Shown: positions 31,085 to 39,978, counted from the first letter of the stretch. The stretch is 62,833 nt of DNA from Desulfurococcaceae archaeon (GCA_020833225.1 JAJHQS010000004.1:1-62833); one strand, 5' to 3'. Notes: a model not told the origin generated them from the letters alone. Made by a program: numbers and translations.

Positions 31085-32740
31085 TTATTTTTTCACGACT
31101 AGTTCTAATATTCCTTCATATGTTTTCTTATATATCTCGGAGGACTCTAATAGTTTTCTGTCTCTAATGTACTTTTTAGTTGGCTTTGTAATTTGTGTAC
31201 TGAACTCTCTGTGTACTTTGTCTCTATAGATCTCTTCGAAGATGTTAAATACACAGAACGGTATAAGTCTTCCATCTGGTATAACGTAGTGTATATTACA
31301 TCTTTGGACCCTTTGTATATCGTAATTATAAAGATCCATAAAGTGCATTTGTCCTATAAAGAGCAATTTATAATGTAGCTCTCCTAAAGCATTATAACTT
31401 CTCTTTAGTATTATATTGATAAGTATTTTAAACACATCTATCTCTCTGGGAGCTTTCTCCTGATCTATGAATTTCCTAATAGAATAGAGAAGCCGTAACC
31501 CTGTTAAGACTCTACTACTACCACTTATAAGATCTCTCCACTTATCTCTTAAGTATTCGAGAAGTCCCTCAATATCCATGAACTTTGTAATCGGAATTAA
31601 TTTTGTCTTGCCCTCACTCTTATCTACATATACATATGTTCCCACACCACATATAGGGTGATTAGCCATTTCAAATTTAAACTCTCCACTAAAACCCTCA
31701 ATAAACCTGGAGAATATTATACTAGCATTTACTGGGAACCAGGAGTCTCTAGATATTTCACCATCAGTTTGCTCTTCGATAAGCTTTACTACTTCAGGAA
31801 TAGTGATCCTGTATTTCTCGCGCTCATGTTTCTTCATGAGGCCTGTTAAGCTTACTGGCTGGAAGTTAACAGATCTTACTATATCAATGTGTTTAGCAGC
31901 AAATTTTATTATAGCGCCGAGCTCATTAGTATTTATTCCCTTAATAACCGTGGGTACTAAGACCACACTCGTAACTCCAGATCTCCTAAAAACCTCAAGA
32001 ATATAGGGTACTTCCCAGTGATTCTTCCAATTAGTTCTTGGTGTTATACCATCAAAGCTTAAATAAACGGTATTAAGCCCGCTCGTTCTCAAGTTCTTAG
32101 CAAACTCTACGGCTTCAATAGGGTTTTTAATAAACATTTCTGCGAACTTTATACCATTAGTATTTAGTTGTATGTGTCTAACACCTTCATCTCTGAGAAC
32201 CTTTACTATTTCTACTAGGTCTTCGCGTAATAATGGTTCACCCCCAGTTAGCTGGACAGCTATGGTGACGCCTTGTTTTTTCACACTTCTAATCATGTTC
32301 CTGATCTGATCTATTGTGGGCTCGTAGAAATATCCTGATACCTCAGCATAGAAGAAGCAATACCAGCAGCTTAGATCACACCTATTAGTCACTACAAGAT
32401 TTATTAAAGCACTATGTTGTTTATGCATACCGCAGAGTCCACAGTTGAATGGGCACGTAGTCTTAATGGATGTGTATGTGTATCGAGAACCTCTACCCTC
32501 ATCTTGAAAGGCCATTACTCTCTTATAGAATTCTACGTCACTATAATACACTTCTTCTATTAATCCGTGTTCTGGACAAACCCGTCTAATATAAACTCTT
32601 CCACCTCTCTCAATTATTGTTGCTGGTAGTACTCTATAGCAGTAAGGACAAACGCTCATAGTTAATGATAATACTTCTTCGCCACTACGCACGCTTGGCA
32701 GGACATATGCTATTTCTCCTATATGCTTAGTATTACTCAA
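31085..32740 (-). CDS. radical SAM protein, tetraether lipid synthase (Tes)-like
   Basis: A 551-residue protein. N-terminal zinc-ribbon-like CPYC...CPEHG (residues 31-59), an extra cysteine set CPFNCGLC (96-103), the SAM cluster CDLSCWYC (121-128), GGEP near 166, and late cysteines in HPICGVG and RCNIHYVIPDGRLIPFC. This layout matches the family of MJ0619-type tetraether synthases, which join two archaeol chains to make membrane-spanning GDGT lipids. A related lipid-modifying radical SAM paralogue, such as one making the chain-bridging bond of GMGT, cannot be excluded. TTG start after GGTG. Single-gene unit, divergent from the AK6-like gene. Confidence 0.78.
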   Translation of the reverse strand: MSNTKHIGEIAYVLPSVRSGEEVLSLTMSVCPYCYRVLPATIIERGGRVYIRRVCPEHGLIEEVYYSDVEFYKRVMAFQDEGRGSRYTYTSIKTTCPFNCGLCGMHKQHSALINLVVTNRCDLSCWYCFFYAEVSGYFYEPTIDQIRNMIRSVKKQGVTIAVQLTGGEPLLREDLVEIVKVLRDEGVRHIQLNTNGIKFAEMFIKNPIEAVEFAKNLRTSGLNTVYLSFDGITPRTNWKNHWEVPYILEVFRRSGVTSVVLVPTVIKGINTNELGAIIKFAAKHIDIVRSVNFQPVSLTGLMKKHEREKYRITIPEVVKLIEEQTDGEISRDSWFPVNASIIFSRFIEGFSGEFKFEMANHPICGVGTYVYVDKSEGKTKLIPITKFMDIEGLLEYLRDKWRDLISGSSRVLTGLRLLYSIRKFIDQEKAPREIDVFKILINIILKRSYNALGELHYKLLFIGQMHFMDLYNYDIQRVQRCNIHYVIPDGRLIPFCVFNIFEEIYRDKVHREFSTQITKPTKKYIRDRKLLESSEIYKKTYEGILELVVKK

Positions 32741-32786
32741 ATTCTAGACACCAGCTATAAGCCTGTTATAAGGTAGGCCTAAAGGG

Positions 32787-32795
32787 GTATAAAAG
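32787..32795 (+). promoter_or_regulatory. TATA box of the AK6-GTPase-Ubl-E1 operon
   Basis: GTATAAAAG 26 bases before the first start. A GTGGTG SD lies between. Confidence 0.45.
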
Positions 32796-32820
32796 TATTT
32801 GGTGAAGTGGTGAAACTTCT

Positions 32821-33414
32821 TTGGTACGGGTTTATGTTTTAGCAGGAACACCGGGTACTGGGAAGAAGAGTATTGGATCTAAACTAGCAGAATTATGTAG
32901 CGTGTTAGTATTGAATTTGAGTAGTCTAGTTATCGAGCACGGCTTATTTGTAGCTTATGACCAGGAGAGAGATACATACATTATAGATGAGGAGAAGGTA
33001 TCTAACTTTATTAAGAGCTACATCTTAACACTTAAAGGTGATGTTTTCTTAGAGACACATTACCCTGAGATTATACCCCGAGAAATAGTTAACTCAGTGT
33101 TCCTGCTTAGAACAAACCCCCTTGTACTCGAAGAAAGACTTATTAAACGTGGTTGGAGTAGACGTAAAGTAAATGAGAACGTTATGGCTGAGATCTTGGG
33201 GGTAGTAGCTTATAGCGCAGTCGAGGCCTTTGGCTTTGAGAGAGTGTTTGAAATAGATACTACTAATACAAGTCCAGAGGAAGTAGCCAACATTATTTGT
33301 AAGGCTATTAGAGGGGAGATTATTCTGGATTCAGGAGTTAAAATCGATTGGCTTTCACAACTACCTTTTCATGTAGTGAAAAGGTTTGAAGAGTATGAAG
33401 GGATCGATGACTAG
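32821..33414 (+). CDS. adenylate kinase-like P-loop NTPase (AK6/Fap7 family)
   Basis: A 197-residue protein with Walker A GTPGTGKKSIGSKLAE at the N-terminus and LIKRGWSRRKVNENVMAEI, the AK6/Fap7 signature helix. Eukaryotic Fap7 acts with Rps14/S11 in late 40S maturation and has adenylate kinase and ATPase activity. The archaeal form likely has a similar ribosome-assembly role. TTG start. It overlaps the following GTPase gene, which is also a ribosome-assembly type. Confidence 0.85.
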   Translation: MVRVYVLAGTPGTGKKSIGSKLAELCSVLVLNLSSLVIEHGLFVAYDQERDTYIIDEEKVSNFIKSYILTLKGDVFLETHYPEIIPREIVNSVFLLRTNPLVLEERLIKRGWSRRKVNENVMAEILGVVAYSAVEAFGFERVFEIDTTNTSPEEVANIICKAIRGEIILDSGVKIDWLSQLPFHVVKRFEEYEGIDD

Positions 33415-34219
33415 TCCAGGTGGTATTGTTCTAGCTTCTTGGGGCCAAGTGTGGAATCTAGTTTCAAGAGCTGACATAGTATTACATGTACTTGATGCTA
33501 GAGATCCTATCAGTACACTCAGTAGAAGACTTATCAACATTATTGAAAAGAAAAATAAGAAACTTATTATCGTCATTAATAAGGCTGATCTAGTCCCGAG
33601 GAGCGTTGCTGAGGAGTGGAAAGAATACTTTGAGGAACAGGGTTATACGGCAGTTTATATTGCAGCTTCGAAACATATGGGTACGTTAAAATTGAGAAGA
33701 GCTATAAAGAGAACTGCACCGGTATTACCTGTGGTAGTAGCGGTTGTAGGTTATCCTAAAGTTGGAAAATCCTCTATTATTAATGCACTCAAAGGCCGTC
33801 ATTCTGCATCTACAAGTCCATATCCTGGTAGTCCAGGTTATACTAGACATTTTCAGCTCTATCGTGTTGATAGTAAAATACTAATGATTGATACCCCTGG
33901 GATAATTCCAGTTGAGGGTGATGAAGTTGAGAAATTAATTAGGGGGTATCCGCCTGAAAAACTAGAGGATCCTGTAAGACCAGCAATAATACTTATTGAG
34001 AAAATTCTTAAATATAATCCTAATGCATTTCTACACGCATATGGTATTGAAACACAAGACCCTGTGAAAATCCTCGAGGAGATAGCTGTGAGAAGGGGTT
34101 GGTTTTATAAGATCACTAAAGAACCCCTTATTGAGGAGGCTGCGAGAGCTATTATTCGCGATTATCACGATGGAAAAATAAGATTCTATATTAGACCTCC
34201 TACCGCTCTGAGTAAATAG
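33395..34219 (+). CDS. circularly permuted GTPase (YlqF/RbgA-like)
   Basis: Motif order is permuted: G4 NKADLVP comes first, then G1 GYPKVGKSSIINAL, then G3 DTPGIIP, which defines the YlqF/YawG group. Such GTPases act in large-subunit assembly. About 274 residues from ATG 33395. TTG 33386 and ATG 33407 are also in frame, and none has an ideal SD. It overlaps the AK6-like gene by about 20 bases, so the two are probably translated together. Confidence 0.86.
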   Translation: MKGSMTSPGGIVLASWGQVWNLVSRADIVLHVLDARDPISTLSRRLINIIEKKNKKLIIVINKADLVPRSVAEEWKEYFEEQGYTAVYIAASKHMGTLKLRRAIKRTAPVLPVVVAVVGYPKVGKSSIINALKGRHSASTSPYPGSPGYTRHFQLYRVDSKILMIDTPGIIPVEGDEVEKLIRGYPPEKLEDPVRPAIILIEKILKYNPNAFLHAYGIETQDPVKILEEIAVRRGWFYKITKEPLIEEAARAIIRDYHDGKIRFYIRPPTALSK

Positions 34220-34232
34220 AGAGGTGGATGTT

Positions 34233-34436
34233 ATGGTAGTTAAAGTGAGAGTTCTTGAGAGCAATGAGTGTATCGAGCTAGAAGTAAAAGAGATTAGTGT
34301 GAGAGAAATCCTTTCAAAACTAGGACTCACATTATCTGAACACATAGTGTTGAAAAACGGTGAAGTAATTACAGAAGACGATGTAGTTGAAGACGGATCA
34401 GAAATAGTGATCTTCACGGTGAAGTCTGGTGGCTAA
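34233..34436 (+). CDS. ubiquitin-like sulfur carrier (MoaD/ThiS/SAMP type)
   Basis: Sixty-seven residues of beta-grasp type ending in the GG needed for adenylation by an E1-like enzyme. ATG 34233 is 6 bases after GAGGTG. It directly precedes an E1-like gene that it overlaps by 8 bases, so the two form a carrier/activator pair. The pathway (molybdopterin, thiamine, tRNA thiolation, or protein tagging) is not shown by the sequence. Confidence 0.85.
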   Translation: MVVKVRVLESNECIELEVKEISVREILSKLGLTLSEHIVLKNGEVITEDDVVEDGSEIVIFTVKSGG

Positions 34437-35193
34437 TATTGAAGGTGTTTTTGAATCATGTAGGGAGTTGTCTAGTGAGGAACTTGAGAGATATAGTCGT
34501 CAAATACCAGTTATAGGTTGTGAAAAGCAATTAAAGCTTAAAGAGTCAAGTGTTCTAGTTGCCGGTGTTGGCGGGCTTGGTTCAATAATACTCTATTATC
34601 TCGTCGCTGCAGGTATTGGTAGAGTGGTGTTTATAGATGATGGTATCGTAGAACTGAGTAATCTTCAGAGACAAATATTATTTACAACAGAGGATATTGG
34701 TAAGCCAAAAGTACTAGTAGCTGAAAACAGGTTAAAAGCACTAAATCCACATATTAAACTCATACCTTTACAAGCAACTATAACAGAGGATCTCTTAGAA
34801 AAGTACATTAGAGATGTTGATGTTGTAGTAGATGCTTTAGATAATTGGGAAGCAAGGTTTGTTATTGATAAAATAGCCTGGAAATATTGGAAACCAATAG
34901 TACATGCAGGTGTTGGTGAGTATTATGGACAATTAACCGTTATTAAACGTGGAGTAACGCCATGTTTAAGGTGTTTATTTAGGGGTGTAAAAAGTAGTAG
35001 TAGAGGTAGAGTCACAGTCTTAGCTACTACTCCAGGAATATTAGGTTTACTCGAAGTTAACGAAGTCTTTAAATTACTGCTAGGTCTGAGTGAACCTCTT
35101 TATAATAAAATCCTCGTGTTTAATGGGAAAAAACCCTCAATAGATATTGTTGAGATAAAAATTTCAGATTGTAGCGAAATCTGCGAAAATTAG
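34429..35193 (+). CDS. E1-like ubiquitin/sulfur-carrier activating enzyme (ThiF/MoeB family)
   Basis: A 254-residue protein. RYSRQIPVIG start block, ATP-binding GVGGLGS, NLQRQILF, DALDNWEARF, then CLRC (first zinc pair). The second zinc pair, normally CxxC near the C-terminus, appears only as CSEIC, with one extra residue. There is no rhodanese domain. It adenylates the C-terminal glycine of the adjacent small protein. GTG 34429 lies inside the last codons of the partner. A TTG at about residue 15 is an alternative start. Confidence 0.87.
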   Translation: MANIEGVFESCRELSSEELERYSRQIPVIGCEKQLKLKESSVLVAGVGGLGSIILYYLVAAGIGRVVFIDDGIVELSNLQRQILFTTEDIGKPKVLVAENRLKALNPHIKLIPLQATITEDLLEKYIRDVDVVVDALDNWEARFVIDKIAWKYWKPIVHAGVGEYYGQLTVIKRGVTPCLRCLFRGVKSSSRGRVTVLATTPGILGLLEVNEVFKLLLGLSEPLYNKILVFNGKKPSIDIVEIKISDCSEICEN

Positions 35194-35230
35194 TTGAATT
35201 TTTAAGGGATTTCTAAGCGAAAAATACAAT

Positions 35231-35743
35231 TTAGGGTTTAATGTGAGGCCACACCCTGTCAAAGTAAATGTTTTTTGCCTTAACTGAGAGTGGTATGCCA
35301 TAAGCTATGTCCGCGTCTATTAGTTTTAACTCGAGTGCTGCTAAACCAGCACTATACATTATTCTATTGTCAACATTTAACATTGATGCTGTTTTAACAG
35401 CGGAGCCTAATGCTATTCCGAGATTTATAATAGAGCCAACGTAGTCGGGATCAAATTTTAATGTTTCAACTTTTCTTAGACCAATATTAGTGATCTTGCA
35501 GCCTATGATTACAACGGCATCGCTATTGCGAACATTATCAGCATCTCTCTTAAAGTATTCTCCATGCATTTCAGCAAGCTCCTCCATTTTTCTAGCGAGT
35601 TTTTCAAGCTCCTCTCTACTTACTAATATAGTAGAAACTACGTTATCTACTCCTCGTGCTTTAGGAGCAGTCTTTGCAGATACAATCATGAGTTCAGCTA
35701 CCAATTTCACAGCTTCACTTATAGCACTCTTCTCATCTATCAA
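35231..35743 (-). CDS. DUF2148 domain protein
   Basis: A 170-residue protein resembling DUF2148/COG4739, described in databases as ferredoxin-domain-containing. Visible marks are SAKTAPKARGVDNVVS near residue 22, a GCK cysteine and a conserved-looking LGIALGSAVKTASMLNVD. I see only one cysteine, so a [4Fe-4S] ferredoxin domain is not supported here. TTG 35743 is 6 bases after GGTG. Function unknown. Confidence 0.7.
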   Translation of the reverse strand: MIDEKSAISEAVKLVAELMIVSAKTAPKARGVDNVVSTILVSREELEKLARKMEELAEMHGEYFKRDADNVRNSDAVVIIGCKITNIGLRKVETLKFDPDYVGSIINLGIALGSAVKTASMLNVDNRIMYSAGLAALELKLIDADIAYGIPLSVKAKNIYFDRVWPHIKP

Positions 35744-36036
35744 AATACTCACCGCGAATACATAGTACTCTAATACCACGACTACATATTAAAGCTCTTT
35801 AAATTATTAAATTATGAATCGCGGACATGGTGTTAAATACTCATCAGAACAAGTCACTGTGAGTTGAATTCTACTAACAAGTGTATAGGATTCATCTTCA
35901 AATATCTCACGTGGTGAAAAATTTTTAGAGAGTGAGTTTGGTACATGGTTAAAGTGTTTAATAGTTAATAAGTAAAAATAATGTTAAAAATAATATTGTT
36001 GAATATTTGGAACGTGTGAATTTGAGCAGTGGTTAA

Positions 36037-36072
36037 GTTAATCGCGAATTAACTATGCCTCTGTATAGTTAA
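36037..36072. repeat. nested inverted repeats
   Basis: GTTAAT (36037-36042) pairs with ATTAAC (36048-36053) around CGCGA. Overlapping it, TTAACTAT (36049-36056) pairs with ATAGTTAA (36065-36072) around 8 bases. The two pairings exclude each other, as in switching hairpins, or mark protein sites. Confidence 0.6.
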
Positions 36073-36078
36073 CACCGA

Positions 36079-36135
36079 ACCCCACTGTGAAACCCCAGAT
36101 CATTAGACATCCGAGTAAAACTCCGCGAGTGGGGT
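36079..36135. repeat. inverted GC-rich boxes ACCCCACT / AGTGGGGT
   Basis: Perfect 8-base inverted repeats 41 bases apart. Each is flanked by a GAAAC-like or GGAAAC sequence (TGTGAAACCCC, TGTGGAAACA). G-run plus GGAAAC is reminiscent of archaeal origin recognition boxes. As RNA they would close a stem with an inner GAGT-AAA-ACTC hairpin. Confidence 0.5.
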
Positions 36136-36879
36136 GTGGAAACATTTCCTCATTATACAAATACACATTAATATATGAAAAAATACAGAAAACACAAAAA
36201 ACATAACAACAAACTAGAACAATGTCGTAATATCAGACATCACTGATCCACTCCTTTTAATAAGACATAGTTTAGGTGAATTCAAAAACTGATCACTTGA
36301 ACACTTGATTTAGTTATTACATATAAGAAACATTACAACGAAATATAATTCAAAGTAATATATAATACATGAGAGGAGAATTATTACCTATTACATAAAT
36401 ATAGATAAATAATATAGTCGAAGTATAAATTAATTATAATTGCTAAGGTTCATATAATTTATATCGTATACATTAAAATTATGTATGAGAAAAATACGAA
36501 AATAAAAATACAGCATAATTATTTAAGAACATAGTTAAGTATCTACGTAATAGTATAATTTCTATTTAGATATATTTACTTTAATTGAAATTTATCAGTA
36601 TTATGTAGCCATGTTAATTGTTATCTACTATGCAAGGGTATTACTGATATAAAGTGTTCACTTGTGGCAGATTCTTAAGGTGCTATATAATGTTATCTGC
36701 GTATACATGGATCTATCTTAAAGGGTATTACCGCTATTTTAAACATAACTATGTGATTTTTAATCAGTTTATAAGATGTATCTTTTAATATCTATGATTT
36801 AAAAAGGCTATTGTTTTTGATATGTATTAATATGTGCTAACATGAAAATAATTACTGTATTATTTTTATTTTATTTTTA

Positions 36880-37701
36880 TTATAGTTCTCTTATCTTTGC
36901 CATTAGTAGTTTTGCCCTATCAGGGTCTGTGGGATTTCCAGCTTTTCCATTTGTTTTAATAAAAGAGCCTACAATAACTCCATCAACTATTTTTAAAATA
37001 TTCTTAATGTTTTCTGGAGTTACGCCACTACCGGCTAATACAGGTATGGGCGAGTACTTTTTAGTTACCTCTAAGAGTCTTAGTGGTGGTGGTTCACCGG
37101 TCTTTAAGCCGGTAACTACGAGGGCGCTTGCTTTACCTCTCTCTACGTATTCTTCTATGAGTTCTTTGTAGTAGTCCTCTAGTATATCGCTCTTTTTTGC
37201 AATAGTGCTCTCAGCTTCTAAAATACTTAGGGAAAACCTTAAACTTGAAGCATGTTTTACTAGTATATCAGCGTAGACTTCAATGCCGGGATAGTTTAGT
37301 TTAAGGGGTTTTAAGCGTGGGGCTTCAGGTTCAATTATGCCTGAATCAGATATTATTGTCTCTACGAGAGCATTAACTCTAATAAACCTAGCACCACTTA
37401 CAATAGCTACGCTATAAGCTTCTCTACCGGAATTTCTAAGCATGTTCACGCCAACTTTTAAACTAGAAGATTTTACAACTTCTCTCACAATAGTAGTCAT
37501 AGCGCAGAGCGTCACCGGATCTCTTATTCTCTTAGAATAAGGGAAATCACCGTAATTTTCTATGATTACACCACTATAGCCAAGCTCTTCGAGCAACTTA
37601 GCTTCTCTAGTAGCATATTCGATAATGTTATTTACATCGACATACCTGTAGATAGATGGTAATCTCGGAAGATGTATGACACCTATAACCTCTTTAAACA
37701 C
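36880..37701 (-). CDS. BtpA/SgcQ family TIM-barrel protein
   Basis: A 273-residue protein of the BtpA family (COG0434). GVIHLPRLPS, VIIENYGDFP, KVGVNMLRN, RVNALVET, VLAGSGVTPENI and VGSFIKTNGK are the family blocks. BtpA was named for photosystem I assembly in cyanobacteria, which cannot apply here. The general activity is unknown and a sugar-phosphate or nucleotide-related enzyme is likely. GTG start 7 bases after GGTG. Confidence 0.85.
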   Translation of the reverse strand: MFKEVIGVIHLPRLPSIYRYVDVNNIIEYATREAKLLEELGYSGVIIENYGDFPYSKRIRDPVTLCAMTTIVREVVKSSSLKVGVNMLRNSGREAYSVAIVSGARFIRVNALVETIISDSGIIEPEAPRLKPLKLNYPGIEVYADILVKHASSLRFSLSILEAESTIAKKSDILEDYYKELIEEYVERGKASALVVTGLKTGEPPPLRLLEVTKKYSPIPVLAGSGVTPENIKNILKIVDGVIVGSFIKTNGKAGNPTDPDRAKLLMAKIREL

Positions 37702-37783
37702 AAATTATCACCACACATTCTCCAATATCAAATACACCAACTACCATACTTAGACCTTCCTCAAGAGAAACCCTTATTTTAAG

Positions 37784-38029
37784 CTAAGCCCTCTTCTCTT
37801 TAATACACAATATTGCTTTCTTCAAGATCTCTATGAGATATCCTTCTTCACCTGGAACACCTTTACCAATAAGTTCGCCATTTACTAGTAGTTCTGGGTC
37901 TTCACTACTACCATCTAGAACTTCTATTTCAATTCTCTCTCCTATTTCATATTCTAAAATATCCCTGATCTCTAGTAGCCATAAGTATAGTGTGTGTCTC
38001 CAATAGTTGCTTCTACCACGCACTATCAC
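37784..38029 (-). CDS. small conserved-looking hypothetical protein
   Basis: Eighty-one residues that I do not recognise. Basic, aromatic N-terminus (RGRSNYWRHTLYLWLLEI), then a segment that reads like a thioredoxin- or ubiquitin-like fold (ELLVNGELIGKGVPGEEGY), but with no CxxC. A single Cys lies near the C-terminus. GTG start at 38029, with another GTG two codons on. It lies between btpA and glmS on the same strand. Confidence 0.55.
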   Translation of the reverse strand: MIVRGRSNYWRHTLYLWLLEIRDILEYEIGERIEIEVLDGSSEDPELLVNGELIGKGVPGEEGYLIEILKKAILCIKEKRA

Positions 38030-38065
38030 TACAACCAGGATCCCTCACCATATCTCCGCAAGATA

Positions 38066-39898
38066 TTATTCCACGGTAACGGTCTTTGCGAGATTTCGTG
38101 GTCTATCAGGATCAAGCCCCTTTCTAATAGCAGTATAATATGCAAGTAGCTGAAGAGGTGGAGTGTGAGATATTGGTGTAAGTAGCCAGTGAGGACAAGG
38201 AACAGTGATGACGTGGTCTAGTAAACTCACAACAGGGCTTTCATCACAGACAATGCCGAGAGTCTTAGCTCCACGAGCCTTCATCTCCTCGATATTACCC
38301 TTGGTAGAGTGTTCAAGCCATACTAGTTTAGGGACAATAAATACTACGGGGAAAGCACTCTCTACGAGTGCTATAGGTCCATGTTTAGACTCACCTGCAG
38401 GGTATGCTTCAGCATGGATATAAGCGATCTCTTTGATCTTTAAAGCCCCCTCCTTAGCTATAGGGAGACCTATGTGCCTACTCAAATAATACATACTCTT
38501 CTTCTCAGCATAGACTTCTGAAAGCTCATAAGCAGTTTTCTCACTCCTTTCTAAACTCACCTCTACTAATCTAGGCGACTCTTCAAGCGATTTAACTAGC
38601 TCTCTATGCTCACTGCTAGAAATAGCCCCTGTATACTCTGCAAGCTCTACAAGGAGCCAAGATAATAGTAGGGTTTGTGCGAGAAAAGTCTTAGTAGCAG
38701 CTACTCCTATCTCAGGCCCTGCTCTAGTGTAGAGTGATATGTGACTTTCTCTAGGTATAGCTGATTCCACTACATTAGATACTGCTACTACTCTAGCACC
38801 ACGCTCTTTAAACATCCTCACAGCTTTTAATACATCCATAGTTTCACCGCTCTGACTAATAGCTATTAATATATCCCCATCTCTCACAGCATTAACATAA
38901 GCTTCATATTCACTCGCTATGAACGGTATAGTCAAAAGTCCGGTGAGCGTGTTTGAAGCTATAGCATAGAATTCTGCGGCATGATAACTAGTACCAGCAC
39001 CTGTAACATATACTCTACGTGCATCTACAAGCATTTTAACAACTAGAGGAAACTCGCGTGAGCTTCTTAAACCAGTAATAGTGTTTATTAAGGCTAAAGG
39101 CTGCTCATAAATCTCTTTAATCATGAAGTGTGGATAACCCCCCTTAGAGGCCTCTTCAATACTCCACTCGATAAGCCTAATATACGTGGAGTAGTCGATG
39201 GGTTTTCCAGAAGCTAGGTCTTCAATGTGAACTCTACTAGGAGTTACATAACCAACCCAGTAGTCTCTGAGTACTATGACGCTACACGTATGATCTAGTA
39301 TTGCTGGTATATCGCTAGCTAACACTTTGTAGTCTTCTCTAAGCCCGATTATTAGTGGGCTATCCTTCTTCGCGAAAAATACCTTGTTCTCCTCGAGAGG
39401 AGTGATCATTAATATGGCGAACGCTCCTTTAAGTGACCTTATAGCCCTCTTAAAAGCTTCATAGACGTCTCCTAGTTCACGATAATACTCCTCAATGAGG
39501 TGTACAATAACCTCGCTGTCAGTCTCGCTGGCAAAAATATGACCTCTATTAATTAACCACTTTTTTAATTCATCAAAATTCTCTATAATGCCATTGTGAA
39601 CTACTGCGAAGAAGCCTTTACAATCTACGTGTGGGTGTGCATTAATATCAGAAGGTGCACCATGAGTAGCCCACCTAGTGTGACCTATGCCAGTGGAACC
39701 TGTATACTCTGTGAATTTTAATCTCTCCTCAAGATCTCTTAACATCCCTTTACCTTTGACAACAAAAAGTCTACCAGAGTTTAATACAGCTATACCTGCT
39801 GAATCATAGCCTCTATATTCTAGTCTCTGAAGCCCCTTGTATAATAGTTTACCCAGTTCTTCTGTTTTATTAAAGCATAGACCAATTATTCCACACAC
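38066..39898 (-). CDS. glmS: glutamine-fructose-6-phosphate aminotransferase
   Basis: Makes glucosamine-6-phosphate for UDP-GlcNAc. Start GTG 39898 yields Met-Cys-Gly-Ile-Ile, placing the catalytic cysteine at position 2 after Met removal. A TTG three codons upstream would bury it. N-terminal glutaminase (EYRGYDSAGIA, GHTRWATHG, HNGIIENF), two SIS domains (TGAGTSYHAAEF, SQSGETMD, GESKHGPIALV), and C-terminal KTVTVE. 610 residues. Divergent from the UMP kinase gene. Confidence 0.95.
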   Translation of the reverse strand: MCGIIGLCFNKTEELGKLLYKGLQRLEYRGYDSAGIAVLNSGRLFVVKGKGMLRDLEERLKFTEYTGSTGIGHTRWATHGAPSDINAHPHVDCKGFFAVVHNGIIENFDELKKWLINRGHIFASETDSEVIVHLIEEYYRELGDVYEAFKRAIRSLKGAFAILMITPLEENKVFFAKKDSPLIIGLREDYKVLASDIPAILDHTCSVIVLRDYWVGYVTPSRVHIEDLASGKPIDYSTYIRLIEWSIEEASKGGYPHFMIKEIYEQPLALINTITGLRSSREFPLVVKMLVDARRVYVTGAGTSYHAAEFYAIASNTLTGLLTIPFIASEYEAYVNAVRDGDILIAISQSGETMDVLKAVRMFKERGARVVAVSNVVESAIPRESHISLYTRAGPEIGVAATKTFLAQTLLLSWLLVELAEYTGAISSSEHRELVKSLEESPRLVEVSLERSEKTAYELSEVYAEKKSMYYLSRHIGLPIAKEGALKIKEIAYIHAEAYPAGESKHGPIALVESAFPVVFIVPKLVWLEHSTKGNIEEMKARGAKTLGIVCDESPVVSLLDHVITVPCPHWLLTPISHTPPLQLLAYYTAIRKGLDPDRPRNLAKTVTVE

Positions 39899-39964
39899 GC
39901 TTAACAAACCTTACTATAATAGCTTACTATAGTAGACAGTCAGTTAATAATATAACTATACGTG

Positions 39965-39978
39965 GAATATAAATATAG
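39965..39978 (+). promoter_or_regulatory. TATA region of pyrH
   Basis: GAATATAAATATAG about 50 bases before the pyrH start, in the 126-base spacer shared with the divergent glmS. Confidence 0.4.

Larger units (their letters stand above)
35744..36879. other. 1.1 kb AT-rich gene-free region: candidate replication origin or ncRNA locus
   Basis: The longest gene-free stretch in the window, visibly more AT-rich than its flanks except for a short GC-rich island at about 36070-36145. No supported protein gene. The island holds ACCCCACT (36079-36086) and its inverse AGTGGGGT (36128-36135), preceded by nested inverted repeats (36037-36072). Downstream lies about 700 bases of AT-rich sequence with direct repeats (GGGTATTAC at 36634 and 36724). 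This layout is what a crenarchaeal origin with paired origin boxes beside an unwinding region looks like. A structured RNA is the other reading. Confidence 0.45.

Noticed and set aside
36842-37171. Plus-strand frame over the end of btpA
   Set aside because: Antisense shadow of a well-supported gene with a T-rich start region.
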